Below are positions 1 to 9,148 of a stretch of DNA of 64,000 nt, piece by piece. Source of the stretch: Sphingobacterium sp. CZ-UAM (lineage in GTDB: Bacteria > Bacteroidota > Bacteroidia > Sphingobacteriales > Sphingobacteriaceae); the NCBI RefSeq assembly GCF_002000245.1, contig NZ_MTCM01000001.1, forward strand, positions 1,612,001 to 1,676,000, in the 5' to 3' direction. Below the pieces are notes generated by a model. The model searched no databases. It was not told the origin of the DNA and was given only the letters and a program-made list of their open reading frames with translations. Each line of letters starts with the position of its first letter. Positions within the stretch are counted from its first letter, which is position 1. A program made the translations under genes and the position numbers.

Positions 1-176
1 CTTTCTGTATATCCTTTGCCCCGCTGATTAAAACTACTGCAATTGTATCGATCTATTTCAGCAAAGTCATCAAGATTCTTTTGCGTTGAGCAACTTATCA
101 ACGTTAAAAATAAAAGAAGTTTAGCACCCCAAGCGAACTCCTTTTTGTGTAACACCTTTATCTTTTCTAGTATCAT
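1..176 (-). CDS. Lipoprotein of unknown function, 5' part only (cut by window edge)
   Basis: An open frame starts with ATG at 174-176 and runs off the left edge without a stop, giving 58 visible residues. A charged start (MILEKIKVLHKKEF) is followed by a hydrophobic stretch LLLFLTLISC and then STQKNLDD, a convincing lipoprotein signal peptide with the lipobox LISC. The mature part begins with a low-complexity polar linker and contains RYNCSSFNQRGKGYTE. The start lies inside the 3' end of the upstream metallopeptidase-like lipoprotein gene (overlap of 56 nt, different frame), so the two are probably translationally coupled. A GTG at 153-151 in the same frame is an alternative start. The family cannot be recognised from so little sequence. 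That it is a real gene is inferred from the signal peptide and the tight arrangement. Confidence 0.55.
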   Translation of the reverse strand, partial: MILEKIKVLHKKEFAWGAKLLLFLTLISCSTQKNLDDFAEIDRYNCSSFNQRGKGYTE

Positions 177-1566
177 ATTGTTCTGCCATTATTCTATCTG
201 TAATTCTATATTTATCTGTATTTGAAAGGCTTTTAAACGCATCTGTGTCTAACAGTCCCTTCCAAGCTATATCGTCATATATTTGCTTGTCTAAATTATA
301 CCCCTTTAGCTCTCCATAATTTTTAATGGAGCCAGCTAGATCTTTAATAAAATCTTTAGCAATTGTCTCATGTTGAACTCCATTTGAAAATGCTTTTTTC
401 TTTGTGTATTTTTCAAATAATTGGGGATATGTCATTGTTGCTGCCGTTGGATCATCGTAAAAAAAAGCGGTAAGGTAAGCATGAATAGACTCATGCAGCA
501 TGGTTGTGCCGATTGCTAGATCTGAAACATTCGCTATAACCAATGGATTGGTATTGAAAGCTATAATTATTTCGCCTGTATTATTATCTCGATTTGTACC
601 AGCAACTTGCATTGGATCGCTAAAATTTTCAGTAACGAATTTAAGCTTATATCCTGGGACTTCCCCTGCAAATTTTTTGATCATATCAGCGACAGAGTTT
701 CCATCAAGCATTTTAAGTGTATCCAATACTCCTTTCATACAGTCTGGAAGTTTCGTATCATCGATCTTGGCATTGAAGTCCGCAATATCGCTCTCACCTG
801 ATCCGCTACCGCCTCCATCAGGGGCATCGTCAACCCAGACGTTATAACATGTAGTTACTTCATTGGAATCGATCATTTCCCAAAGAGGGCCACAATATGT
901 CGGGTATGTACAATCCATGCTGCGAACCACAAGGATTTGTCCGGTACAGCCATAGTCTGATAGTTGAAATGAACAGTCTTTAATCTCAGTTCTGCAATTC
1001 TGTTCCCAGCCCATTTTGGTTGATGATGTCCCTTTCTTTTTTACACTAACAGATCCATCAAAATACGGGGATCCATTTTTATAATTAATCAGATTTGACG
1101 ACCCATCTTTCAGATTTGTGAATAACATCTTTCCCGTGAACGTCCAAATATCCACAATTTCTTCTTTGCTTTTTCCATAATAGATTCCTGTATAAAATTC
1201 AGCACCATTTTTTACAAGTAGATAGGTCTTAGCACCTCTTTCCTCACTTTTCTGGTTTTTATCACTTTTTATGGAGGGATGTAATGGAATGAATAAATAT
1301 TCAACGGAATCGTTTGTTTTCTTGAGGGTTGCTTCATCCCATAAAGGCTCCCATTGTACTGGCAGGTTATCTTTCGGATTGATTTTACTGAATACTTTTT
1401 GTTTGTAATATAATTCCTTGACATCCTCTAGGGAGGTTTTCTTAAGATTTTCCAGTAGCTGGGATCGGTCTTTCTGACAACTTGTTGCAATTAAGAACAG
1501 AATAAGAATACATGTAATGTTCCTTGTAAAAAAACAGCTTTTCATTACTTCCATATTACTTTTCAT
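121..1566 (-). CDS. Lipoprotein with HExxH zinc-metallopeptidase-like motif
   Basis: This 481-residue predicted lipoprotein has a hydrophobic N-terminal segment ending in the lipobox ATSC, followed by QKD. The C-terminal third contains TMLHESIHAYL (HESIH at residues 358-362), an HExxH motif as used by zincin metallopeptidases to bind zinc and activate water. About 40 residues later NGVQHETIAKDF offers a further His/Glu that could be a ligand. A Gly/Ser-rich linker (DDAPDGGGSGSGESD) separates a Cys-containing N-terminal region, whose cysteines suggest disulfides after export, from the catalytic-like C-terminal half. Such HESxHAY proteins are common in Bacteroidota but have no assigned substrate. 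Met5 or Met8 could also be the start. The exported lipoprotein and the HExxH motif are seen directly; protease activity is inferred. A 7-bp inverted repeat (CTACACA/TGTGTAG, 1630-1645) lies upstream. Confidence 0.7.
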   Translation of the reverse strand: MKSNMEVMKSCFFTRNITCILILFLIATSCQKDRSQLLENLKKTSLEDVKELYYKQKVFSKINPKDNLPVQWEPLWDEATLKKTNDSVEYLFIPLHPSIKSDKNQKSEERGAKTYLLVKNGAEFYTGIYYGKSKEEIVDIWTFTGKMLFTNLKDGSSNLINYKNGSPYFDGSVSVKKKGTSSTKMGWEQNCRTEIKDCSFQLSDYGCTGQILVVRSMDCTYPTYCGPLWEMIDSNEVTTCYNVWVDDAPDGGGSGSGESDIADFNAKIDDTKLPDCMKGVLDTLKMLDGNSVADMIKKFAGEVPGYKLKFVTENFSDPMQVAGTNRDNNTGEIIIAFNTNPLVIANVSDLAIGTTMLHESIHAYLTAFFYDDPTAATMTYPQLFEKYTKKKAFSNGVQHETIAKDFIKDLAGSIKNYGELKGYNLDKQIYDDIAWKGLLDTDAFKSLSNTDKYRITDRIMAEQYDTRKDKGVTQKGVRLGC

Positions 1567-2761
1567 TTAAAAATTGACTACTGTTAAGCTAAAAATATTT
1601 TCTTTACTTCTTTTGCGGGTTCTAAAAAACTACACATTTGTGTAGAACTCTATAACTTCTTTAAGTGTCACATTTACAATTGTATACCCATCTATAACTT
1701 ACACACCTTATGAAACAGTTTAAAGAATTTTTCATTTTATTCAACGACAATTAAATAGGCTTTAAATATGATTTTAATAGCTATTAAATGACAAATAAAA
1801 ACGAGCCCTTAAAGCTCTTTAAATAACATGGAAATAATCATTGATTAGCTAATCAATCCAAGATATTTTTCAAATAGAACAGGTTGAAAACCTTTTCCAA
1901 ACCTCGTTGAATACAATTTTTCAAACTCATAAACTGTGGTACATTCTTTCATTACAGTGACCGCGTCATCAATAAATTTTTCTAGCATTAAAATCCCATC
2001 TTCCCAAGAAATAAATAATGTTTATGTTCACGCAGGCACCACTTTACATATTGAAATTGCAGCACAGGCTAGTTGAATGATGAAAAAGCAATTATCAAAA
2101 CGGCTTATTATGAATTCTTTATTTACTACAAAAACTTGGACTTCGAAATAAGATTGCGAATAGCTTATCGGAAGCGGAACTGTCCGAATGAATAAAACAT
2201 ACATTTTTTTCGCTGTGGAACAGTCATTTGGATTGAAGATTTATTTAATTCTTAATCTCGAAATTTAGGACTGCTACAATATCACAAAACTTCAAATACA
2301 TTAAAGCTCTTTAAACCTTAGAAAAGCGTATTAATAAAACCATAGTAGACTCGTCTATTTTTTTGCAAAATACTCAAAGTAAATCTCAGCAAGGGTAGAA
2401 CATGTAAAATCCAGGAGTAAGGGATCAAACCGAAAGTTTGGGGGGTAACCATTTTTAAGCGTAGATTTTAATCACTCTGTACAAGAAGAAAGCTGTGTTC
2501 CTTACACCACGGAAGATGCTCCTGAAAGCTTTGAATTTTGCATCGCTTTTCCTCCCTTTAAAATTAGTAATTCATACCCGAATTCTCTACTTTTAAATGC
2601 TCCAGTTTTTTGGGGAGAGGTCAGTATGGGAGAAATCGGGAACTTTACCTACCATAAAAAGAATAGTTAACTCTATCATATTTTCTAATTTTCGCTTTTT
2701 CCAATGACTGGATCCATCCATGTAGAATCAAAACACGCCACACCATAAATCGAAGCGAAAG
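1567..2761. other. 1.2-kb region without an intact gene; probable decayed coding remnants
   Basis: No frame here codes for a convincing complete protein. Three short open stretches look protein-like but lack proper starts or partners: minus 1845-1988 (entered separately), plus about 2077-2200 (ends ...YRKRNCPNE), and plus about 2449-2670 (contains FEFCIAFPPFKI and NAPVFWGEVSMGE, open but with no ATG near its start). This pattern fits one or more decayed accessory genes, but none could be assigned to a family. The region is AT-rich. An inverted repeat CTACACA-TT-TGTGTAG at 1630-1645 lies upstream of the metallopeptidase-like lipoprotein gene and could be an operator. Confidence 0.4.
1845..1988 (-). 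pseudogene. Small open frame, possible C-terminal gene remnant
   Basis: This 47-residue frame starts MLEKFIDDAVTVMKEC and ends VLFEKYLGLIS. The frame stays open a little upstream of the Met (reading ISWEDGIL) before meeting a stop, so the visible piece may be the tail of a longer, decayed gene. Composition is protein-like (aromatic and charged residues with a helical pattern), but no family is recognised and there is no operon partner. It could also be a genuine very small protein. Confidence 0.25.
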
Positions 2762-5683
2762 TTATCGCAGCTTTTCCATAGCACGTGTCAAATCACGTAT
2801 CAGTTTTTTTTGTGCACTGTTAATCCCAGCTCCATCAATCCAAGAATACAACAAATCATACCCCCAATTTCTACCTACCTTATCCTTAAACATTCCAGGA
2901 TCAACACGAGATTTGTCATTCTCAACAATATTAATGACAGTATTCAAATAAAGATAAATAGGCGCCAGATCTTTGGCTTTTATATCGGAACTAATAGTTG
3001 TCGCATATTTCTTTGCTTTTTCCGGTTGATCAGATATTATGTATATTTCTAGCACACAGAGTTTGTACAATTGTCTTTCTTCTTCAGATTCCCGTCCATC
3101 AGCGATCCGCTCCAGGTAGTAATCTATTGTTTTTTGAAATGCTTCCACAGCCTTCTCCTTTTGGTTAATCTTCTGATACAAAGCACCAACATCGGTCCAG
3201 CTTTCAGTTCTAAACCGCGTGGATAACGTTAGATAGTCCTGTAGTGCTGCAAGCGTATCCTTAATGGCGAGATAACTTCTGGCTCTATAGTCAAATGCGG
3301 GAACGACAAAATTCATAATACGGATCGGACCTGCTGTATCGCGTTGGATAGCCCTCGTCAGGTCTGATATCGCTCCATTATAATCCCCCAGCTTAAACCG
3401 GGATTCACCAACATTTCTAAAGCTAAGTGTTTTTCGCGCCAGATCAGGATTAAGCTGAATAGCCTTATCCGCCAATTCGACTGTTGTCTTATAATCCTTG
3501 TCATAGGTAAAACATTGGCCACTCCTATCCACAAGCGCATTGACCATATTATTATCATTGGGCAGATCATCCATAGCCATCAATCCGATCTGCTGAAAGT
3601 ACAGCAATACCCCGCTTCGTTTTTCTGCATGTGTATTCTGATTTTTGGGTGATTCCGGAAGTTTATTCTGTCGGAAGCTCAGCTCCGCCAACAAAGGAGC
3701 ATTGACCATATCCATGGGTACCTCTTTAATATTATTTGCCCCCAAAGACAGCTCTTTACCTAAAAAGCCCGCCCATCCAGCAGATGGCAGACTAGAAATA
3801 TGACAATTTGACAGATTGACAGTATATCCTCGAGATGGAATGGTAAATAATGCCTTGATGATATCAAAAGATGAAAAATCGTTATTAGATATTCGTATGG
3901 TCTTCATGTTGTTCCAATTTTTCAGGTCCTTTGGAAAACTCCGAAGGGCAGTACTCGCTAATTGACGATTAGTCTTTGGGTTGTCTTTACGATAGATCTT
4001 GCGATATGAGTCATACACACTGTAATGTGAGGGCCGGTCATTGACCGCATAAAACTCCTGTAAATTAGCGAGCTGGCCTAACGATTCGGGCAATACAGTG
4101 AGATCATTATGACTTAGATGTAAAATCCTAAGCTGATCTAGGTTACCTATAGCGACCGGAAGCTGTTTGAGATGATTGACATCGACATAGAGCTCACGAA
4201 GATTTGTTAAGGTCTGCATATGCTCTGGCAGTTTCTGTAAGAGATTGGTAGAAACACGTAACTTTTCAAGCTTGGATAGCTGGGTAATACTTTCTGGCAA
4301 CATGACCAGAAAATTATCGCTGACATCAAGATCCTTTAAACTGGATAATGCACCAATATCTTCGGGTAAGAGGCCTAAATTGCAGAACGATAAATTTAAT
4401 ATGTGGAGCTTTTTCAATCCGATAAATGATGGAAGCGCGACAATTGGATTAGCCTGCAAATTTAATTCCCGTAATTGTTGGAGACGGCCTATCGGAACTG
4501 GAACACGCTTTAGCCTATTGCTTTGGAGCTGTAATACATTGAGGTTCTTAAGTCTTCCTATTTTAGTAGAAAGGCTCGTAAGTTGATTATAAGATAGATT
4601 TAAATCTGTCAATTCAGTTAATTGGAATAACGCATCGGGCAAGCTGTCTATCGCATTTTCAGCAAGGTCAAGCACGCGTAGCTTTTTCAAGCCAGATAAC
4701 TGCTCAGGGAGGTAAAATCCTGGTTTTGTAGTTTTAATCCGCAACTCCCTCAATTCTTTAAATTGGAACAAGCCGGATGAAATCTGCTTAAGAGGGCCAT
4801 ATATAAACGATAATTTCTCTAGCTTACTACTGCCGCTGAAAATATGCATAAACCGCCCCAGATCATCCGTATCGTTGTAATTTAAGTCCAACTTTTTTAA
4901 CGACGTGAATCCTCTGTCTGTATATACCGTACTGTCTTTAATCTTGAAGTAGTTTAAACTTAGGATTTCAATTCGTTTCCTATTGGGCAGTATATCCAAT
5001 ACATGATCAATGCGATCATTTGGCGACGAGGAGCTAATATCGAATTCCCGTAATTGAGACGGGAATTCAAATTGATCCAACAGAGGTTTATAAGCCAATG
5101 AAATGCCTTTCAATTGCTGATTCTCTTTTAAGCCTTTCGGAATATGCTGAGCGGGAAAAGCACTAAAAATAAAATAATGTAACATGGGCAGCTTATTTAG
5201 CCTACCAATTTCTCCGGCCAAGTTGATTTTAGAGTTGCCTTCGAATGCGATTGCCTTTAATTGATTTTGTTGATAAAAGCTCTCGTCGAGATGTAATGTC
5301 CCAACAGGTTCCAAGGTATCAATTCTAAATAATTTTAGCTCGTTAAAAACAACAGCCTCCAAATTGGGAAATAAAGATAACGACCGACAAAGGCTATCTA
5401 ATTGAGGCTGAGTATCAAACTCTAGTCCCAAATAACGAACCTGCGATAGGCTATCAGAAAGATCTTTTAAAAGTACAATATCCCTTGTGTTTATCTTCAG
5501 AAAAGATATTCGATCATTGGGGTGATGATTTTTTATAAAACTCACCCTTCCCGAAGAGCCACCAAGAATCTCCTTATATCCAAGAAGATCCTGAGCACTT
5601 AGCTGTAAGTTAAAAAAACAAAATGTTACCCATACAAATCGCAGTATACCTAATTTGCTAATTATATTACTTGGTTTATTCAT
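2762..5683 (-). CDS. Exported leucine-rich-repeat protein with C-terminal TPRs
   Basis: This 973-residue protein has an N-terminal hydrophobic segment ending ...FNLQLSAQ, a signal peptide. Leucine-rich repeats dominate roughly residues 190-680. Typical units include LRVLDLAENAIDSLPDALFQL, read as repeated LxxLxLxxNxLxxLP of about 23 residues, with more degenerate repeats before and after. The last third (about 730-900) has tetratricopeptide-like helices, for example DYNGAISDLTRAIQRD and KAVEAFQKTIDYY, that would form a second protein-binding surface. LRR and TPR domains both act as scaffolds, so a role in surface or periplasmic protein interaction is likely; no catalytic motif was seen. It follows the DUF4302 lipoprotein gene by 153 nt on the same strand and may be the distal gene of the SusC1 operon, or separately expressed, since no ECF-type promoter was found in the gap. 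Confidence 0.8.
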   Translation of the reverse strand: MNKPSNIISKLGILRFVWVTFCFFNLQLSAQDLLGYKEILGGSSGRVSFIKNHHPNDRISFLKINTRDIVLLKDLSDSLSQVRYLGLEFDTQPQLDSLCRSLSLFPNLEAVVFNELKLFRIDTLEPVGTLHLDESFYQQNQLKAIAFEGNSKINLAGEIGRLNKLPMLHYFIFSAFPAQHIPKGLKENQQLKGISLAYKPLLDQFEFPSQLREFDISSSSPNDRIDHVLDILPNRKRIEILSLNYFKIKDSTVYTDRGFTSLKKLDLNYNDTDDLGRFMHIFSGSSKLEKLSFIYGPLKQISSGLFQFKELRELRIKTTKPGFYLPEQLSGLKKLRVLDLAENAIDSLPDALFQLTELTDLNLSYNQLTSLSTKIGRLKNLNVLQLQSNRLKRVPVPIGRLQQLRELNLQANPIVALPSFIGLKKLHILNLSFCNLGLLPEDIGALSSLKDLDVSDNFLVMLPESITQLSKLEKLRVSTNLLQKLPEHMQTLTNLRELYVDVNHLKQLPVAIGNLDQLRILHLSHNDLTVLPESLGQLANLQEFYAVNDRPSHYSVYDSYRKIYRKDNPKTNRQLASTALRSFPKDLKNWNNMKTIRISNNDFSSFDIIKALFTIPSRGYTVNLSNCHISSLPSAGWAGFLGKELSLGANNIKEVPMDMVNAPLLAELSFRQNKLPESPKNQNTHAEKRSGVLLYFQQIGLMAMDDLPNDNNMVNALVDRSGQCFTYDKDYKTTVELADKAIQLNPDLARKTLSFRNVGESRFKLGDYNGAISDLTRAIQRDTAGPIRIMNFVVPAFDYRARSYLAIKDTLAALQDYLTLSTRFRTESWTDVGALYQKINQKEKAVEAFQKTIDYYLERIADGRESEEERQLYKLCVLEIYIISDQPEKAKKYATTISSDIKAKDLAPIYLYLNTVINIVENDKSRVDPGMFKDKVGRNWGYDLLYSWIDGAGINSAQKKLIRDLTRAMEKLR

Positions 5684-5836
5684 CTGGTCAACTAATCGAA
5701 AATTATACTAATATTATTGAAACCGGGATTTTGCTGTACTTGATAAAAAACTATTCCGTGCCATACCAGACTTGTTGATAGGACCGCCATAATTGAGAAT
5801 CTAAATACAGTGTGCTGCTATTACACTACGTATCCC

Positions 5837-6808
5837 TTATTTTAACTCAATCGTATATTCACCCGTAATATTTTCCTTCCCTGTTTCATCATAGGCAGCC
5901 ACTTGTATGGATAATTTATCCTTTTCTTGCTTTATACTTTTATAGACGAGATAGTCGAATTTAAATTTTTCATAGAATTCAACATTGTAATTTTCCTTGA
6001 AATTAATACTATTATGTCCTTGAATAGCAGTATATGTCCTTATGGGAACTAATTCACCTGTTGAATTCAGTTCTGCAAACAGAATTGAATATCTGAAGTA
6101 TGGATCAAAAATCCGGGAGGAAGCGTCACTATAAAAAGGATCACTAAAAAGAAAGCCGGGAAAGGAGTCTATGATGTGGTACAACCACAAATTAAGCTCT
6201 TTTCCTGTATCCAGATATTTGAGTTTTAATTGGCCAATTTTGTTTTTGGTCTTATCTTCATTTACTTTTAAACGAAGATCGAATTTTAAATCGTCATCGG
6301 CCCATGTCCACGAAGCAGGTGTTTTGAATAACTTATAAACAGCACCGCCTTCTTGTCCGTAGGCACTACCTGAGCGGATACACTGCAGACTGACGGAATC
6401 TGTCGTACTATTTAATACATTAAATTGATAATCCGTCAAATCGGAATAATTTGGTCCTTGGCGCATTAATGATGAAATAACCGAGCCACTTGAGAAATTC
6501 AGGATTACTCCGCCTGTCCCTCTATTAACTAAATATGTGGAACGATCGTCCGATTGGGTTCTATAAGTTGTTTTTATTCGGACAATATTTTTTGCTGTAT
6601 CAAATTTTAAGACCAGAGGTACAGTTCTACCATTTGATTTGACCATCATCACCCAACCATTCGGAGCGGATCCTAACGCTTTTATCAAATTATTTTCTTT
6701 TTCCGCTACGGAAGCTGATAAGGTCTGTTGATCGACTAAAATATTATCTTTTTCGCAGGATATACAGCATAAAATTGCTAGTGCGAGTGTATAAATCCAT
6801 TTTTTCAT
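5837..6808 (-). CDS. DUF4302-type lipoprotein of a SusCD locus
   Basis: This 323-residue lipoprotein has a short signal peptide with lipobox CISC followed by EKDN. The segment after it (SASVAEKENNLIKALGSAPNGWVMM) and the overall size match the DUF4302 family, lipoproteins encoded beside SusCD pairs in Bacteroidota. The rest is mostly beta-strand with no catalytic motif. It is the fourth gene of the SusC1-SusD1-metallohydrolase cluster, 24 nt after the preceding gene, so it is almost certainly co-transcribed. By position it should sit on the outer-membrane surface and help capture or process the substrate of SusC1/SusD1. The family assignment rests on recognition of the N-terminal pattern and gene context; the molecular function is unknown. 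Confidence 0.72.
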   Translation of the reverse strand: MKKWIYTLALAILCCISCEKDNILVDQQTLSASVAEKENNLIKALGSAPNGWVMMVKSNGRTVPLVLKFDTAKNIVRIKTTYRTQSDDRSTYLVNRGTGGVILNFSSGSVISSLMRQGPNYSDLTDYQFNVLNSTTDSVSLQCIRSGSAYGQEGGAVYKLFKTPASWTWADDDLKFDLRLKVNEDKTKNKIGQLKLKYLDTGKELNLWLYHIIDSFPGFLFSDPFYSDASSRIFDPYFRYSILFAELNSTGELVPIRTYTAIQGHNSINFKENYNVEFYEKFKFDYLVYKSIKQEKDKLSIQVAAYDETGKENITGEYTIELK

Positions 6809-6832
6809 TGCTATAACATTTTATCTGATTGA

Positions 6833-7696
6833 TTAATAGGTGGTTTTAAATACTACAGAGTCACACAGTTCATGTAAACGATGGAGATCCATGCCTTTGT
6901 CGTTATAAAACCTATAAATGAACGCGTATTTGGTTTTAAGCTTCTCATTGGTTTCTATCAATGAGAGCACTTCCTGTTTGGACTTACGGGTGATATATTC
7001 AACGCCTGTCGCAAAATCTTCTTCAGGGGCAAAACCGCCATACGCACTAAAAAAACCATCTTTATTCGCTGTTGAATTACTTTTTGTACTCCATGCTTCC
7101 TTATAATAAGTTCCTACGGATATATTATCGAAATATTTTGACCGACCATATTTTACGTCTTGATTATGTGCATGTTCATGCCATAAAGTAACTAGATGAT
7201 CATATAGCTCATCCTTGTCACTTTTGTCAAACATATTGATTCCCCCCATTCCGAGACGATAGAATTGCCCATTGAATCCGGCTCCACTAGCGGCATTTAG
7301 ATCTGACTGTGTAGAATGATAGTATCCGCCCATCAGAATAAATTCACGTGGGATTTCCCGTGCAAAGTAATCGGGGAACGCTTTTTTTACCGTTGGCAGC
7401 CAAAATTTTGCCAACATCAATCTCGTATAGGCTAATGCTTTTTCATAAGAAGGGGGGTAATAATAGGCATAGCCGGTGCGTATTAGCCTAGGTGTGTATT
7501 CATAGATAACTTTAACGCCAAAAGCATTGTAAATAGAATCACATAAGCTATCCAGCTCATTCCATTTTTCTTTGGGTTTGTCTGTGATATCAAAATAATC
7601 AATTTTCTGATCTATAGTCGGATTGTTCTCCTCAGTCTTGCAGCTGTGAAAAACCGAAATTCCAAGTAAAATTAAAAGATAATAAAGTGTTTTCAT
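6833..7696 (-). CDS. Putative zinc metallohydrolase lipoprotein associated with SusCD import
   Basis: This 287-residue lipoprotein has a signal peptide ending in the lipobox FHSC, followed by KTEENN. The motif LVTLWHEHAHNQDVKYG holds an HExxH zinc site (HEHAH) near the middle, and a downstream acidic segment (GFAPEEDFATGVEY) could supply the third metal ligand. Size, lipobox and context fit the 'substrate import-associated zinc metallohydrolase lipoprotein' family, which is found next to SusC/SusD genes with DUF4302 proteins. It starts 2 nt after the SusD1 stop, so the two are tightly coupled. The protein probably cleaves a peptide or peptide-linked substrate at the cell surface before uptake through SusC1. 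The zinc site is seen directly; the substrate is unknown. Confidence 0.8.
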   Translation of the reverse strand: MKTLYYLLILLGISVFHSCKTEENNPTIDQKIDYFDITDKPKEKWNELDSLCDSIYNAFGVKVIYEYTPRLIRTGYAYYYPPSYEKALAYTRLMLAKFWLPTVKKAFPDYFAREIPREFILMGGYYHSTQSDLNAASGAGFNGQFYRLGMGGINMFDKSDKDELYDHLVTLWHEHAHNQDVKYGRSKYFDNISVGTYYKEAWSTKSNSTANKDGFFSAYGGFAPEEDFATGVEYITRKSKQEVLSLIETNEKLKTKYAFIYRFYNDKGMDLHRLHELCDSVVFKTTY

Positions 7697-7697
7697 C

Positions 7698-9137
7698 TTA
7701 TCGTGGATTTAATTGATTTTCAAGTTCGGGATTACCTATTCGTGCATTGACGGGTATTTGCAGGGCTGTTCGCGGATCATTTGGCGCCAAAGTGGCATCT
7801 ACAGTTTCGGATTTGGCATCCATTTTATGTTCTACCCGAATACCTAATCTTTTAATGTCATACCAACGAAGCCCCTCTGCCAACAATTCAATTTTCCGTT
7901 GCGATAAAATCTCTTCCAATACTTGCTCGTTGGTTGAATTCATGGGCAAGGGTTGATAGTTGTTTTCTATTCTACTTTTTCTAAGTACTTCAAGATCCTT
8001 TAAGGCAGCATTTTTGTTGACGGTATTGATCTTTAGATAAGCCTCGGCCCTACTTAATAGTACTTCTTCAACACCAAAAAGGATATACCGTGTGTCGCTC
8101 CAGTCCGTCACATTTTTTACCATAAATATACAATCGTCGATAACGGTTCCTGCATTATTCTTGTATAAACCCCGATAATCATCATCTGTGATAAGCTTTC
8201 TAAAATCCCGGTCTACATAAAAACCACCCCAGCTATTTCCTATCGCATAATGGAGATATGCGCTTTGTGATGCCATAATAATATTGGGATGTGTCGAAGG
8301 GTCATTGAGTTGACTGGAAAAAAAATCCCAACCACTTTTATACAGTTGATCGCGATCTTTTTCCATATCGCGTAATACCATTCCGTTGGATTCGAATGTT
8401 TTATTCGCATAAGCAATCGTGTTGGCGTAATCACCTTTGTAAAGGGATAATCGGCAGGCAAATGCATATGCTGCGGCTGCGGTAAATTGATAGGGATTGA
8501 CTGGTGTCAGTGCTGGATATTTCTCGTAGATGGAAATGGCCTTATAAAGATCAGCTTCAATAAGCTGATAGGCCTCTTTTACCGTGCCCCTTTTATAGGT
8601 AGGTCTGTTTTCTTTATTGATGTCCGTAACTAGTGGTACCGCTAGATCTGTTTCATAACTGTTAACATTATAGTGTTTACCAAATAGATTGGTAAGCACA
8701 AAATAACAATAGGCTCGAATCAACAAGGCTTCGGCGAGAATAACATCACGCTCAGATTCTTTCCCATCAGAAGCGTTAACAATATTTTCAATGACATAAT
8801 TTGCATCATAAATTTTGTTATAAAAATGCGTATACGCAGTTGCTGGAGAAGCAGCGTACTTAATGGCATACTCATAGTCGTCTTGATAAAGATATATGGG
8901 TGTGTATAGCGGTTTCCAGGCGGCCTGCATTAAAGCTGGATAAATATAATACGTATCTGTAAGAACCTCTGTGAAAATATCATACTTCGTGGGATATGCT
9001 TGGCGTGTCAGGGCTTTGAAATCCGGGACGCTTTTTATTTCTAGCCTGTTGTCAAAAGGTTTGTCAAGATATTTTTGACAACTATTGCACATCATTAGGA
9101 CCAATATGACGATACTATGTAGTGTTATTTTTTTCAT
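7698..9137 (-). CDS. SusD/RagB-like nutrient-binding lipoprotein (SusD1)
   Basis: SusD-family proteins are outer-membrane lipoproteins that cap a SusC channel and bind the nutrient. This 479-residue protein begins MKKITLHSIVIL and has the lipobox CNSC followed by QKYLDKPFDN. The upstream in-frame Met at 9254 is rejected because it would read through the end of susC1 and bury the signal peptide. Typical SusD features are the TPR-like helices (AEALLIRAYCYFVLTNLFG, LLSRAEAYLKIN) and the C-terminal signature ILSQRKIELLAEGLRWYDIKRLG. The gene lies 11 nt after susC1 and 1 nt before the metallohydrolase gene. Together with SusC1 and a peptidase-like lipoprotein it may import peptides or glycopeptides rather than plain glycans; this is inferred from context. 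Confidence 0.93.
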   Translation of the reverse strand: MKKITLHSIVILVLMMCNSCQKYLDKPFDNRLEIKSVPDFKALTRQAYPTKYDIFTEVLTDTYYIYPALMQAAWKPLYTPIYLYQDDYEYAIKYAASPATAYTHFYNKIYDANYVIENIVNASDGKESERDVILAEALLIRAYCYFVLTNLFGKHYNVNSYETDLAVPLVTDINKENRPTYKRGTVKEAYQLIEADLYKAISIYEKYPALTPVNPYQFTAAAAYAFACRLSLYKGDYANTIAYANKTFESNGMVLRDMEKDRDQLYKSGWDFFSSQLNDPSTHPNIIMASQSAYLHYAIGNSWGGFYVDRDFRKLITDDDYRGLYKNNAGTVIDDCIFMVKNVTDWSDTRYILFGVEEVLLSRAEAYLKINTVNKNAALKDLEVLRKSRIENNYQPLPMNSTNEQVLEEILSQRKIELLAEGLRWYDIKRLGIRVEHKMDAKSETVDATLAPNDPRTALQIPVNARIGNPELENQLNPR

Positions 9138-9148
9138 ATTAATTTTTT

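Noticed and set aside
1630..1645. CTACACA-TT-TGTGTAG as a terminator
   Set aside because: No T-run and it lies upstream, not downstream, of the gene. Kept only as a possible operator in the region note.
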